Origin: Salibacterium salarium
Lineage (GTDB): Bacteria; Bacillota; Bacilli; Bacillales; Marinococcaceae
Assembly: GCF_030813635.1 (NCBI RefSeq)
Contig: NZ_JAUSUM010000001.1
Span: 992,001-1,056,000 of the forward strand
Reading direction: 5' to 3'
Length of the DNA: 64,000 nt
The notes beneath the pieces are model-generated. The model worked only from the letters and a program-made list of their open reading frames with translations, was not told where the DNA came from and did not search any database. Shown here one piece after another: positions 18,306 to 28,000 of this stretch. Each line of letters starts with the position of its first letter. Position 1 is the stretch's first letter. The position numbers and the translations under genes are program-made.

Positions 18306-18743
18306 TTAAGGCGAACGTACGATGAGTACATCGCAAGCCGCTTGTCTGGCAATAGCTTCTGAAACACTTCCGATTAACATACGTTCCACTGCATTTAAAC
18401 CTGTAGCTCCAGTAATAATTAAATCAATATTATATTGTTTGGCAATGTCTTTTGGGATTTTTGATTTCGGAGAGCCAAAATCAATAACAGTGGCCACATC
18501 TTCAATTCCCGTTTGTTTTGCTTCTTCTTCGTATTGTTCAAGAAGTTCTTGTCCATAGTTTTCGGCACGTGAAACAATCGTTCTGTCATACTGTTCAATA
18601 GTGGCAAAAGTGCGAGTGTCGATAATATGAACAATAGTAAGACTGGCACTGTTTTCTTTAGCTAAATCTAAGGCTTTTTTAAAAGCAATTTTTGATTCAT
18701 CGGATCCATCCACAGCAACAAGGACATTATTATACTTTGCCAT
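18306..18743 (-). CDS. Universal stress protein, UspA family
   Basis: A 145 aa single-domain UspA protein. The ATP-binding motif appears as GATGLNAVERMLIGSVS (G-2X-G-9X-G-S), indicating the nucleotide-binding subclass, and the N-terminus has NNVLVAVDGSDES. It is cytoplasmic, with GAGGGGGC before the ATG. A SigB-like promoter can be read upstream. The molecular role in the stress response is unknown, as for most of the family. Confidence 0.92.
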   Translation of the reverse strand: MAKYNNVLVAVDGSDESKIAFKKALDLAKENSASLTIVHIIDTRTFATIEQYDRTIVSRAENYGQELLEQYEEEAKQTGIEDVATVIDFGSPKSKIPKDIAKQYNIDLIITGATGLNAVERMLIGSVSEAIARQAACDVLIVRSP

Positions 18744-18794
18744 ATTGAAGCCCCCTCAAGAAAGATGAAATGCTTCCTTCTCTTTGTTTTCACT

Positions 18795-18820
18795 ATTCCC
18801 TTTCTTTACATACTGCAAAC
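18795..18820 (-). promoter_or_regulatory. Possible SigB promoter for the universal stress gene
   Basis: On the minus strand GTTTGC, 14-base spacer, GGGAAT. This resembles SigB promoters (GTTTAA-N12/15-GGGWAT), with a perfect -10 and a -35 that deviates at two positions. A general-stress role for usp makes it plausible. Confidence 0.4.
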
Positions 18821-18912
18821 GTCAATATTTTTCCTACATCCCCTCCGTTCATGTATAATTGATTATAGACAACAGAAAGAGACGCTTTTATTGATTGAAG
18901 GAGGATTCTGTC

Positions 18913-19671
18913 ATGCGGCATGCATTGATAACCGCTGGAACGAAAGGGCTGGGAAAGATGGCGGCCGAACAATTTTTAAAAAAAGGTTACACCGTGACTG
19001 TCAGTTATTTTAAAGATATTCAGGCGGTAGAAAACCTTAAAACAGAATGGGCTGCTTATATAAATTGTATTCAATTCGTACAAGCTGATGTGACTAAAGC
19101 ACAAGACCTTAAAAATATGATTTCCGCCGTGAAAGAACGGTTTGGCCGACTTGATATATTGGTGAATAATGCTGGACCTTATGTATTTGAACGGAAAAAG
19201 TTAATGGATTATTCGATTGAAGAGTGGCATGATATGATAAATGGAAATTTAACTGCAATGTTTTATTTATTTCAAGCTGCCATTCCAATCATGCGGGATC
19301 AACAATATGGACGAATCGTCACTTATGGATTTCAAGGAGCTGAAGATGCACCGGCCTGGATTTATCGTTCTGCTTATGCAGCTGCCAAATCCGGGCTTGT
19401 GTCGTTGACGAAGACAGTGTCGATAGAAGAGGCCGAATACGGTATTACTGTAAACATGGTCTGTCCTGGTGTTGTGACATCTGATTATAAGGAAGCTTTT
19501 ATTGAAGATGCACAAACGGTGATTGATAAAAAAACACCAGTAGGACGTCCAGCGACAGGAGAGGATATTGCGCGGGCGATTGCTTTTTTATGCGAAGAAA
19601 ATTCGGATATGATTACCGGATCTGTGTTAGAAATTACAGGCGGCGTCGATGTTTTGCATAAAAGGCGTTGA
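18913..19671 (+). CDS. ytkK: SDR family oxidoreductase YtkK
   Basis: A 252 aa short-chain dehydrogenase/reductase. The dinucleotide motif is TAGTKGLGK at the N-terminus, NNAGPYVFERKKL near residue 90, and the catalytic YAAAK within YRSAYAAAKSGL. It resembles B. subtilis YtkK, which lies next to ytkL as here, and the fold of 3-oxoacyl-ACP reductases, but the substrate is unknown. A TTG-initiated frame starts at 18895, but the ATG at 18913 follows GAAGGAGGA and is the better start. Confidence 0.88.
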   Translation: MRHALITAGTKGLGKMAAEQFLKKGYTVTVSYFKDIQAVENLKTEWAAYINCIQFVQADVTKAQDLKNMISAVKERFGRLDILVNNAGPYVFERKKLMDYSIEEWHDMINGNLTAMFYLFQAAIPIMRDQQYGRIVTYGFQGAEDAPAWIYRSAYAAAKSGLVSLTKTVSIEEAEYGITVNMVCPGVVTSDYKEAFIEDAQTVIDKKTPVGRPATGEDIARAIAFLCEENSDMITGSVLEITGGVDVLHKRR

Positions 19672-19734
19672 AACCATTCTATCACGTATAATGTTCAGTA
19701 AAAATTGGCATCTTACATAATGAGGTGATTAATA

Positions 19735-20109
19735 ATGAAACGTTGGATGCTTATTTTTGCTGTGATGATATCTGTTGCTTTTCCTCATGTAGGAGAAGCA
19801 GAATCATTGAGTGAAGTTTTTCTCTTCAAGGCAACGGTGGAAGCAGATGACGAAACTTACCATTGGGAATATAACAGCCCGGATAATTTTGAATATCATG
19901 TTAATGGAAAAGCCCTGCATGGTGGAAAAGCTAAACAACAAGTAGAAGACATGTATGAAGATATTTCTTTGTCTCAAGATATGGATAAAGAAGCCATTGC
20001 AAGAGCGTTCCGGAACGCTGGATATGAAGATATGAGCCGTATTGATGTACGCTGGCAGGATGAGAATGGTGACTTATATACGTGGTTGTGGGATAAAAAT
20101 CAAGAATAA
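19735..20109 (+). CDS. Secreted YusW-like protein
   Basis: A 124 aa small protein with a signal peptide (about residues 1-22, cleavage near GEAES) and a mature domain of about 100 aa resembling the YusW-like family, including YHWEYNSP, a helix DKEAIARAF and RIDVRWQDENGD. The function is unknown. ATGAGGTGATT precedes the start. It lies between ytkK and ytkL, possibly read from the ytkK promoter since no terminator separates them. Confidence 0.75.
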   Translation: MKRWMLIFAVMISVAFPHVGEAESLSEVFLFKATVEADDETYHWEYNSPDNFEYHVNGKALHGGKAKQQVEDMYEDISLSQDMDKEAIARAFRNAGYEDMSRIDVRWQDENGDLYTWLWDKNQE

Positions 20110-20215
20110 AGAACCCCTTATTGATTGACGATTGTTTTTCCTATGACATATGTTTAAAAGGTGTGGTTTAATGGGAAAAGAGAATAGGAAAAACAAAAAG
20201 GAGGACATATTAGAT

Positions 20216-20899
20216 ATGAAAGTTACCTACCACGGACATTCAGTCGTCCATATTGAGACCAATGGTAAAAGTATTTTAATTGATCCTTTTATTACGGGAA
20301 ATGGTGCCTGCGATTTAGAAGCAGATAAGGTAAAACCTGATGTTATTCTGCTTACACATGGACATAATGATCACGTTGGCGATACGGTTGATATTGCCAA
20401 GCGAAATGGATCCTTTGTAGTAGCTCCTTTTGAATTAGCGACGTATCTTGGATGGCAGGGTATTGACGCTCATCCAATGCACATAGGAGGAGCCCATACA
20501 TTTGAATTTGGATGGGTTAAGTTAACACAAGCTTTCCATGGTTCAGCTTACACAGAAGAAGAAAATGGCAATATTGTTTATACTGGAATGCCTGCGGGAA
20601 TTCTGTTTGAATCGGAAGGAAAGACTGTGTATCACATGGGAGATACCGGCTTGTATTCGGATATGAAAATGATCGGTGAACGTAATAACATTGATTTGTT
20701 GTTCGTCCCGATTGGAGACAATTTTACTATGGGACCAGAAGACGCAAAACAAGCGGTCCAGTGGACTAACCCAGGATATGTTGTTCCCGTTCATTACAAT
20801 ACATTCCCTTTGATTAATCAAGATGGAGATGCATTTGTGGAATCTATTGCTCCAACAAAAGGAAAAGCACTGAGCGCTGGTGAATCGATAGAATTATAA
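20216..20899 (+). CDS. ytkL: UPF0173 metal-dependent hydrolase YtkL
   Basis: A 227 aa metallo-beta-lactamase-fold hydrolase with the metal motif [10 protein letters not shown] near residue 50 and later ligands in [10 protein letters not shown]. The frame runs open from 20150, but the ATG at 20216 follows AAAAAGGAGGAC and matches family length (about 227 aa). Its biochemical substrate is unknown. It is followed by a clear terminator and precedes ytoI as in B. subtilis. Confidence 0.92.
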   Translation: MKVTYHGHSVVHIETNGKSILIDPFITGNGACDLEADKVKPDVILLTHGHNDHVGDTVDIAKRNGSFVVAPFELATYLGWQGIDAHPMHIGGAHTFEFGWVKLTQAFHGSAYTEEENGNIVYTGMPAGILFESEGKTVYHMGDTGLYSDMKMIGERNNIDLLFVPIGDNFTMGPEDAKQAVQWTNPGYVVPVHYNTFPLINQDGDAFVESIAPTKGKALSAGESIEL

Positions 20900-20909
20900 A
20901 AGGATTTCT

Positions 20910-20956
20910 AAAGCTGTTTCAAAGTATTTTATATACTTTTGGAACAGCTTTTTTAT
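20910..20956 (+). terminator. Intrinsic terminator after ytkL
   Basis: AAAGCTGTTTCAAAGTA pairs with TACTTTTGGAACAGCTTT, followed by TTTTAT. Confidence 0.9.
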
Positions 20957-21086
20957 TTATCTGTTTTCAAACAGTACCAAAAAACGGGAGACCGTCCTTG
21001 GACTCAAAAGGGATAAAAGCGCGTGTTTAGACATTAATCTATCATCTTTGAATGGTTATAGGACAACAATCAGTCACAGTAGAACC

Positions 21087-21115
21087 TTGCTATGATTATA
21101 TGTAAAACGTATAAT
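21087..21115 (+). promoter_or_regulatory. SigA-type promoter for ytoI
   Basis: TTGCTA at 21087-21092, 17-base spacer, TATAAT at 21110-21115, 61 bases before ytoI. Confidence 0.65.
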
Positions 21116-21176
21116 GAGATATAATACAGTTCGTTATAGATATTGATACAGGTAGGATAGAAAGAGAGGTGGAAAA

Positions 21177-22487
21177 ATGGCTACGAAACATGAACAGATT
21201 CTTCAACATATTACCGAGCTTGGAGTAGGAGAAAAAATATCCGTACGCCAAGTAGCAAAAAGCCTTAATGTAAGCGAAGGAACGGCATATCGGGCAATTA
21301 AGGAAGCGGAAAATCAAGGAATGGTAAGTACTATTGAGCGTGTGGGAACAATCAGAATAGAGAAAAAACAAAAAGATAATATTGAGAAGCTGACCTATGC
21401 CGAAGTAGTTAATATAGTGGATGGACAAGTTTTGGGTGGAAGAAATGGTCTTCACAAAACGTTAAACCGTTTCGTCATAGGGGCAATGAAACTAGAAGCA
21501 ATGATGCGATATGTAGAACCGGGGAATCTGCTCATCGTCGGAAATCGTTACCAGGTTCATAAGCTGGCGCTTGAAGCTGGAGCGGCAGTGTTAATAACCG
21601 GTGGTTTTGACACAAATGAAAATGTGATCGCTCTTGCTGATGAATTAGGAATGCCGGTTATTTCGACGAGTTATGATACATTCACCGTTGCTACGATGAT
21701 AAATCGTGCCATTTACGACCAGCTCATAAAAAAGGAAATTGTACTAGTTGATGATATTTTAATTCCTTTACAGGATACCTTTTTCATGACGACAGATAAT
21801 ACGGTAGAAAAGTGGCATGAAATCAACCAACGTACAAGTCACAGCCGTTATCCTGTCATCGATGGGGAAATGAAGGTGCAAGGGATGGTAGCGGCTAAAG
21901 ATGTTTTGGGCGCAAATATGCAATTGCCGATTGAAAAAGTGATGACAAAGAATCCGATAACAGTGAAAGAACGAACGTCGGTAGCATCGGTTGCCCATGT
22001 AATGGTTTGGGAAGGGATCGAATTGCTTCCAGTTATTGATGAACAGCGTCATTTGTTGGGAGTTATCAGCAGGCAGGATGTTTTGAAAGCGTTGCAGATG
22101 ACACAGCGTCAGCCACACGTGGGGGAAACCATTGATGACTTAGTGACAGGTGGTTTTCATGAAATGGGCCCTGATTCTGAATATAACTACCAAAGCGATG
22201 TAACACCACAAATGACAAACCATCTAGGAATGATTTCTTATGGGGTACTCTCGACACTTGTAACGGAAACCGGAAGTAGATTACTGCGTCAATATAAGCG
22301 CGGGGATATTGTAGTTGAAAATATTACCCTTTACTTTATTAAGCCCGTACAAATAGAAAGCACAATAGATATGAAAGGTAAATTGTTAGAAGTCGGGAGA
22401 AAACACGGAAAAGTGGATGTAGAGTTGTATCATGAAGGAGAAATTGTTGGCAAAGCGTTATTGATGGCTCAATTATTAGATCGTTAA
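21177..22487 (+). CDS. ytoI: HTH-DRTGG-CBS-hotdog protein YtoI
   Basis: A 436 aa multidomain protein: an N-terminal winged helix-turn-helix (about 1-60, with VRQVAKSLNVSEGTAYRAI), a DRTGG domain (about 70-175), a CBS pair (about 195-310), and a C-terminal hotdog/thioesterase-like domain (about 325-430). The layout matches B. subtilis YtoI. It is likely a nucleotide-sensing regulator, but no ligand or target is known. AGAGAGGTGG precedes the ATG. Confidence 0.92.
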   Translation: MATKHEQILQHITELGVGEKISVRQVAKSLNVSEGTAYRAIKEAENQGMVSTIERVGTIRIEKKQKDNIEKLTYAEVVNIVDGQVLGGRNGLHKTLNRFVIGAMKLEAMMRYVEPGNLLIVGNRYQVHKLALEAGAAVLITGGFDTNENVIALADELGMPVISTSYDTFTVATMINRAIYDQLIKKEIVLVDDILIPLQDTFFMTTDNTVEKWHEINQRTSHSRYPVIDGEMKVQGMVAAKDVLGANMQLPIEKVMTKNPITVKERTSVASVAHVMVWEGIELLPVIDEQRHLLGVISRQDVLKALQMTQRQPHVGETIDDLVTGGFHEMGPDSEYNYQSDVTPQMTNHLGMISYGVLSTLVTETGSRLLRQYKRGDIVVENITLYFIKPVQIESTIDMKGKLLEVGRKHGKVDVELYHEGEIVGKALLMAQLLDR

Positions 22488-22513
22488 CCTTTAAGCTTTG
22501 GAAAATGTGAAGC

Positions 22514-22605
22514 AGGAGGCTGAAGCACTGCCCATCGAAAGCGTCTGCCTGTAAAGATTGCTTTTCGGACAGAACCTTCTGCTGTTTTAGTAGGAACAGC
22601 CTCCT
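22514..22605. terminator. Long hairpin between ytoI and ytpI, probable bidirectional terminator
   Basis: AGGAGGCTG at 22514-22522 is perfectly complementary to CAGCCTCCT at 22597-22605, enclosing about 74 bases with further internal pairing. It lies between converging genes. The T tract is poor, so the terminator role is tentative. Confidence 0.4.
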
Positions 22606-22616
22606 ATTAGGTTTCA

Positions 22617-22928
22617 TTAGGTGTTTACCCTTTGCTCTTCTGCTTCTTTTATGGCATAAGGCAAGTATATCCGGTAAGCTCGGTAGCCTAGAACAATATT
22701 AGCAGCTCCAAGTACCAAAAATACTGAGCCGATAATGATGTCGATTGTATCTCGGTTTGTACCAAGCAAAATTGCTCCAAAAGCAGCCATGAATAAACCT
22801 ATACTAATATTTGCTTTTGTTTGTATCCACTTTTTTGCTGCCGGGGCTTTTGATCGGAACGTCTTTATTTTGTAAAACACATACATTGCAAGAGCTATAA
22901 CAAGTATAATGGTGAAGATTTGGGTCAA
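22617..22928 (-). CDS. ytpI: YtpI family membrane protein
   Basis: A 103 aa protein with three probable transmembrane segments (about 4-20, 38-57 and 62-82), matching the YtpI family in size and position beside nrnA. The function is unknown. The start is TTG, preceded on the minus strand by AGGAGGGAAAAG at good spacing. It converges on ytoI. Confidence 0.82.
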   Translation of the reverse strand: MTQIFTIILVIALAMYVFYKIKTFRSKAPAAKKWIQTKANISIGLFMAAFGAILLGTNRDTIDIIIGSVFLVLGAANIVLGYRAYRIYLPYAIKEAEEQRVNT

Positions 22929-23031
22929 TACTTTTCCCTCCTGGATTTATGAAATAAGCTATTCAACTACATTGTACTTGTCGTTAAAGTAAGATAGCAA
23001 CTATAAATGATAGAAGAGAAAGGGAGATAAC

Positions 23032-23982
23032 ATGAAGCAGAACATATTGGATAGGATAGAGACTTATTCCACTATTGCTATATACCGCCATGAAAAGCCT
23101 GACCCAGACGCACTTGGTTCGCAAGCAGGGCTGGCTACTTTGTTAAAATATAACTATCCGAACAAAAAAATCTATATGATTGGAGAGGAGGAGCCTTCTT
23201 TAACCTTTCTTACAGAAATGGACAATATAGATACATCCATTTTCTCCGGTGAACCTTTTTTGACCATTGTTTGTGACACGGGCAATACCGAACGAATTGA
23301 CGGCGAGGATTGGCAAGAAGGAACGGAGCTAATAAAAATAGACCACCATCCGAATGTGGAGCCTTATGGCGATACCATTTGGGTAAATACAGAAGCCAGC
23401 TCAACTTCTGAAATGATTATTGATTTTTTTCTATTTGCGAAAAAAGAAAGAAATTGGGAAATGACAACAGAAGCTGCAAGATTGCTGTATGCTGGTATTG
23501 TTGGGGATACCGGACGTTTTCAGTTTTCTAATACAAAGCCACAAACGATGCGTTTAGCAGCGGAAGTGTTAGAGTATCCCATTGATACAACCGAACTGTT
23601 TACCCGTTTTTATGAAAGTGATGAAAAAATGGTCCGTTTGAAAGGGAGAGTGCTAGAAGAGTTTGAATTGACCGAAGAGGGCTTGGGGATTATGCATTTA
23701 ACGAAAGAATTATTAGAGGAGTACGAAATAACCATAAATGAATCTTCGGCACTTATGAATATATTTTCAGGAACAAAAGGTCTGCAAGCATGGGTGTTCT
23801 TTGTAGAAGAAGACGATCAGTACAGGGTAAGGTTGAGATCGAAAGGTCCTGTTATCAACGAAGTTGCTGCTAATCATAACGGTGGAGGACATCCTATGGC
23901 ATCCGGGGCGAAAGCGGCTGATGAGACGGAGGTCAAAGAAATTATTGCTGAATTAAAGGAACTTTGCAGGCAGCACACATGA
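23032..23982 (+). CDS. nrnA: Bifunctional oligoribonuclease / pAp phosphatase NrnA
   Basis: A DHH/DHHA1 family enzyme of 316 aa that degrades nanoRNAs and hydrolyses 3'-phosphoadenosine 5'-phosphate. Metal motifs DPDALGSQ near residue 22 and IDHHPN near 103 lie in the DHH domain, and the C-terminal DHHA1 substrate motif is GGGHPMASG. GAAAGGGAGAT precedes the ATG. It is monocistronic, divergent from ytpI and convergent with ytrI. Confidence 0.95.
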   Translation: MKQNILDRIETYSTIAIYRHEKPDPDALGSQAGLATLLKYNYPNKKIYMIGEEEPSLTFLTEMDNIDTSIFSGEPFLTIVCDTGNTERIDGEDWQEGTELIKIDHHPNVEPYGDTIWVNTEASSTSEMIIDFFLFAKKERNWEMTTEAARLLYAGIVGDTGRFQFSNTKPQTMRLAAEVLEYPIDTTELFTRFYESDEKMVRLKGRVLEEFELTEEGLGIMHLTKELLEEYEITINESSALMNIFSGTKGLQAWVFFVEEDDQYRVRLRSKGPVINEVAANHNGGGHPMASGAKAADETEVKEIIAELKELCRQHT

Positions 23983-23989
23983 CCGGTTG

Positions 23990-24016
23990 AAGCTCCGATA
24001 TAAGTCGGAGCTTTAT
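23990..24016. terminator. Intrinsic terminator between nrnA and ytrI
   Basis: AAGCTCCGA / TCGGAGCTT with a 6-base loop followed by TATTCAT. The stem overlaps the stop codon of the convergent ytrI. Confidence 0.7.
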
Positions 24017-24519
24017 TCATCCGGTAAAATGATTTTTATATGAAGTTCAAGACTGGAATAGATATGCATTTCTTCAATTTGAAGCCTGTATTCTCGTTCT
24101 CCGACGTCGTAAACCTTGTTTTCCACTGCGTTTTTAATAAGTTCTTTTCCTTCGACGACGCTCTCGATGTTTTTATTTTTTAAGAAGTTCACTTCTCCTT
24201 CCGCCTGCTGCTTCAATTCATACAATGTCAATTCATTTAAGCGGGCTTTTTCTTGATTTGTGAAATCAATGACAATATCTTGGATGGTTAGTTTCTGTTC
24301 ATTTTCCTCATTTCTTTCTCTTTCTTCACTGCGGAGGACTTCAATTTGTTCTTCTTGATCTTTGATTTGAAGCCTTTGTTTATTTAATTCAATCACTAAT
24401 TCTTCATGAACGGATCCGAATTGAAATAGAAAAAAGGCCCATCCTCCGAGAGCTCCAATTAAAATACCGGCAAAGAAACGCTGCCAACCTGGACGCCTGT
24501 AGTAGGGCGGTATTCTCAT
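24013..24519 (-). CDS. ytrI: Sporulation membrane protein YtrI
   Basis: A 168 aa sporulation protein with an N-terminal Arg/Pro-rich start (MRIPPYYRRPGWQRFFAG), one transmembrane segment (about 15-35) and a Glu-rich coiled coil (about 45-75). The frame opens at 24546, but the ATG at 24519 follows AGGAG, matches the B. subtilis N-terminus and overlaps the ytrH stop (ATGA). In B. subtilis ytrHI are expressed in the mother cell under SigE and are needed for efficient sporulation. Confidence 0.9.
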   Translation of the reverse strand: MRIPPYYRRPGWQRFFAGILIGALGGWAFFLFQFGSVHEELVIELNKQRLQIKDQEEQIEVLRSEERERNEENEQKLTIQDIVIDFTNQEKARLNELTLYELKQQAEGEVNFLKNKNIESVVEGKELIKNAVENKVYDVGEREYRLQIEEMHIYSSLELHIKIILPDE

Positions 24520-24854
24520 GGGGAAATCTGCTCCTGTGTAATCCACTGGATAATTAATGTACCGGCGTTAGCTCCACCTAGAGCTACAAATATCATAGCA
24601 ATGGTTTTATACATATCAGCGTGTGTTCCGTAAAACAACCCTCGTTCCAACGAGGTAATTGCGTCAAACGTACCTCCTATCGCTGCGACCAACGCCCATA
24701 TCTTTAAACTCGAAGCGAGGTCATGAATCGTAGAAAGAGGTGGTTTTCCGATTAATAAGGCCCCCATCCCGCCTATGATGGAACCGCCTATAATAACACC
24801 GAAGGCAACAAAGAAATCCATAACAAGAGTCCCGGCAAAATCTCGACTTATCAT
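24516..24854 (-). CDS. ytrH: Sporulation membrane protein YtrH
   Basis: A 112 aa, mostly hydrophobic protein with about three transmembrane segments and a conserved Gly-rich start (VIIGGSIIGGMGALL). Its size and position next to dnaE match YtrH of Bacillus spore formers. The minus-strand ATG follows AAGGAGGAATAAA. It is coupled to ytrI through an ATGA overlap and divergent from dnaE. Confidence 0.9.
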   Translation of the reverse strand: MISRDFAGTLVMDFFVAFGVIIGGSIIGGMGALLIGKPPLSTIHDLASSLKIWALVAAIGGTFDAITSLERGLFYGTHADMYKTIAMIFVALGGANAGTLIIQWITQEQISP

Positions 24855-25009
24855 ATTTTATTCCTCCTTCTTTCCTTGCTGTGAACGATGATTATTTACT
24901 TCTATACTATAAATATAAGAAAATGACTGAAGGTATATGCTTGTTTTCATAGGAAAAGCTGTTCATACTTAAAAGAAGGAAAGGTATAAAGCAAAGGAGC
25001 ATGCTTTTT

Positions 25010-28000
25010 ATGGAGTTTGTCCATTTACATACCCACACGGAATATAGCTTGCTGCAAAGTACTGCTCGTATCCCTAAATTAATAGAGGCAGCTGCCGCTC
25101 AAAATATGAAGGCACTTGCGATCACAGACAAAGACGTGATGTATGGGGTAATCCCGTTTTATAAACAATGTCAGGCAGCGAACATTAAACCGATTATCGG
25201 GTTGGAGCTTTGGGTGGAAGGTCTCGAATTAAGCGGAAGCTATCCTGTCCTTTTGCTAGCAGAGACAAAGGAAGGGTATCGAGCTTTGTTGCAGCTATCA
25301 ACAATAAAGCAAACAGAAAGTGCCATTACGATGCAAAAAACGATAGAAATATTGAAGGACTGTGTCGTCATTTTTCCTTATGCAGACAGTGAAGCAGCAG
25401 AACTTTTACGATTGGAAGAAGAAGAAAAGGCGCTGCGCGTGTTAACGGCATGGAAGCAGTCATATGATGCACAATCTATATATTTGGAAAGACAACCGAC
25501 AGAAGAAAAAACGATATTGCGGCAATGGAAAGATATATCTTATCGTTTGTCCTTGCCGCTCGTAGCTGGCAATAATGTTCATTCCATTCAAAAAGATGAA
25601 AAGGAAGCTCGTCAAGCCCTGAGAGCAATTGGTGACAGTCAGACGCTGGCAAATATGAAAATAGAAGATAATGAAGACGTCGGTACATTTATCACAGAAG
25701 CTAACATGAAAACCCAACTTGATAACGATTATGAAGCTATCCAGCAATCGAAAGCTATAGCCGATAGATGTGAAGTGACGATTGATTTTGGACAAATGCT
25801 ACTTCCAACGTATCCGTTGTCGTATGATAGAAACGCAGAACAAGTACTGAGAGACCACTGTGAAAAAGGAGTTACTTTGCGTTACGGAAAGTGGAATGAT
25901 GCAATAAAAGAACGACTTGAACATGAACTTCAGATTATCCACCAGATGGGATTCGATGACTACTTTCTTATTGTAGCCGACTTTGTTTTATATGCCCGGA
26001 ATGCTGGGATGCTTGTTGGACCAGGTAGAGGATCGGCCGCTGGGAGTCTCGTTTCATATGTACTTGAAATTACTGATGTCGATCCATTAAAGCATGATTT
26101 GTTGTTTGAACGCTTTTTAAATCCTGAACGGGTGAATATGCCGGACATTGATATTGATTTTCCAGATTATCGCCGTGATGAAGTAATAGAATATGTCGCA
26201 AATAAATATGGAAAAAATAAAGTAGCGCAAATCGTAACATTTGGTACTTTCGGTGCGAGAGCAGCGATAAGAGATGTAGGCCGCATTCTCGAAGCACCTC
26301 AAGCTCTGGTTGATAGAATAGCCTCTTTTATAACACAAGGGAAGACGTTAAAAACAGCATATGAAGAAAACAGCACTTTTCAAGACCTTATCGGGAGAGA
26401 ACCTTTAGCTAAAACAATCCTTAAGCTAGCTTTTAAAATAGAAGGACTGCCTAGGCACACTTCTATACATGCTGCTGGTATCGTTATGAGCGGTGATTTT
26501 CTATACAATCATGTTCCGTTAATGAAAAAAGATGATGGGTTATCGCTAACACAATTTTCGATGGAAGGACTTGAGGAAATAGGTCTTTTGAAAATCGATT
26601 TGCTAGGGTTAAAAAATTTAAGTTTACTTGAAAAAATAACATCTTCTATTCATTTTAAAGAAAAACGAACTATAGATTTACGTAATCTGTCCTTACAAGA
26701 TTCTTTGACATATGACATGTTAGCAGAAGGGGATACAACTGGAATCTTTCAGTTAGAATCTGCTGGAATGAGAACAGCTTTACAGCAAATTAAGCCGACC
26801 ACGTTTGAAGATATTGCTGCAGTGAATGCATTATACAGGCCAGGACCGATGGAAAATATTCCGATATATGCAGAAAGAAAACAAAAACAATTGGAGCCGG
26901 ATTATCCTCATCATAGTTTGAAAGATATATTGTCGCCTACCTATGGAGTGATTGTATATCAGGAGCAAATTATGCAGATAGCTTCTGCTATTGCAGGATA
27001 CAGTTTTGGAGAATCTGATTTGCTGCGGCGGGCAGTAAGCAAGAAGGATAGGGTTGTGCTCGAACAAGAAAGATCACGGTTTTTAAAAGGCGCCGAACAG
27101 CTTGGACATGACCTTGCGGCAGCTTCTCAAGTGTATGATTTAATTGTTCGTTTCGCGGAATATGGTTTTAACCGTTCTCATGCCGTTGCTTACAGTTTTA
27201 TCGCTTATCAACTTGCCTATTTAAAAGCCCACTATCCGGCTCATTTTTATGCTTCCCTGTTAACGGTCAATCGCGGCAATACAGAAAAAATGGGTGCTTA
27301 CTTGAGGGAGGCAAAACAAAAAAACATCCACATCATCCCTCCCTCTGTGAACAAGAGTGAAATAGGATTTAAAGCAGACGGAAATAGTATTCAGTTTGGT
27401 CTTGCCACGATAAAAAATGTAAATAGAAATGCTGTTCAATCGATTGTAAAAGAGAGGAAAAATGCTCTGTTTCAAGATTTTATTGACTTTTTAATGCGAA
27501 CAGAAAAGGAGGATATTGGAAGGAAAGCGTTGGAATCATTAATAAAAGCCGGTGCATTTAATGAATTTGGTAAAGATAGAGCTGTGTTACTGGCTTCGTT
27601 GGACCGTGCTATGGAGTACGCGGGATTTCAAAATGACCTTGGTGATTTTGTGTTTGGGGGAGAAGAAAATTTTCGGTACGTAGACATTGAACCGTTTTCT
27701 GATGTGGAACGATTTGAAGCAGAGAAAGAGGCTATCGGTTTTTACGTAAGTGGGCATCCGCTTGATAAATATGAACAGGTACTCGTGCCTTTTGCCCCTA
27801 AATTTCTATATGACACCTTTCCAACAGATAGAAAAAAAGTGTGGACAGCAGGTATTATTGAAGATATACGAACGGTACGTACTAAACAAGGACAGTCGAT
27901 GGCATTTGTGACAGTGACGGATGGCACAGGGGAACTTGAAGTTGTTATTTTTCCAAATGTATATCGAAATGTTCGAACGTATCTGAATGAACAAAATCCT

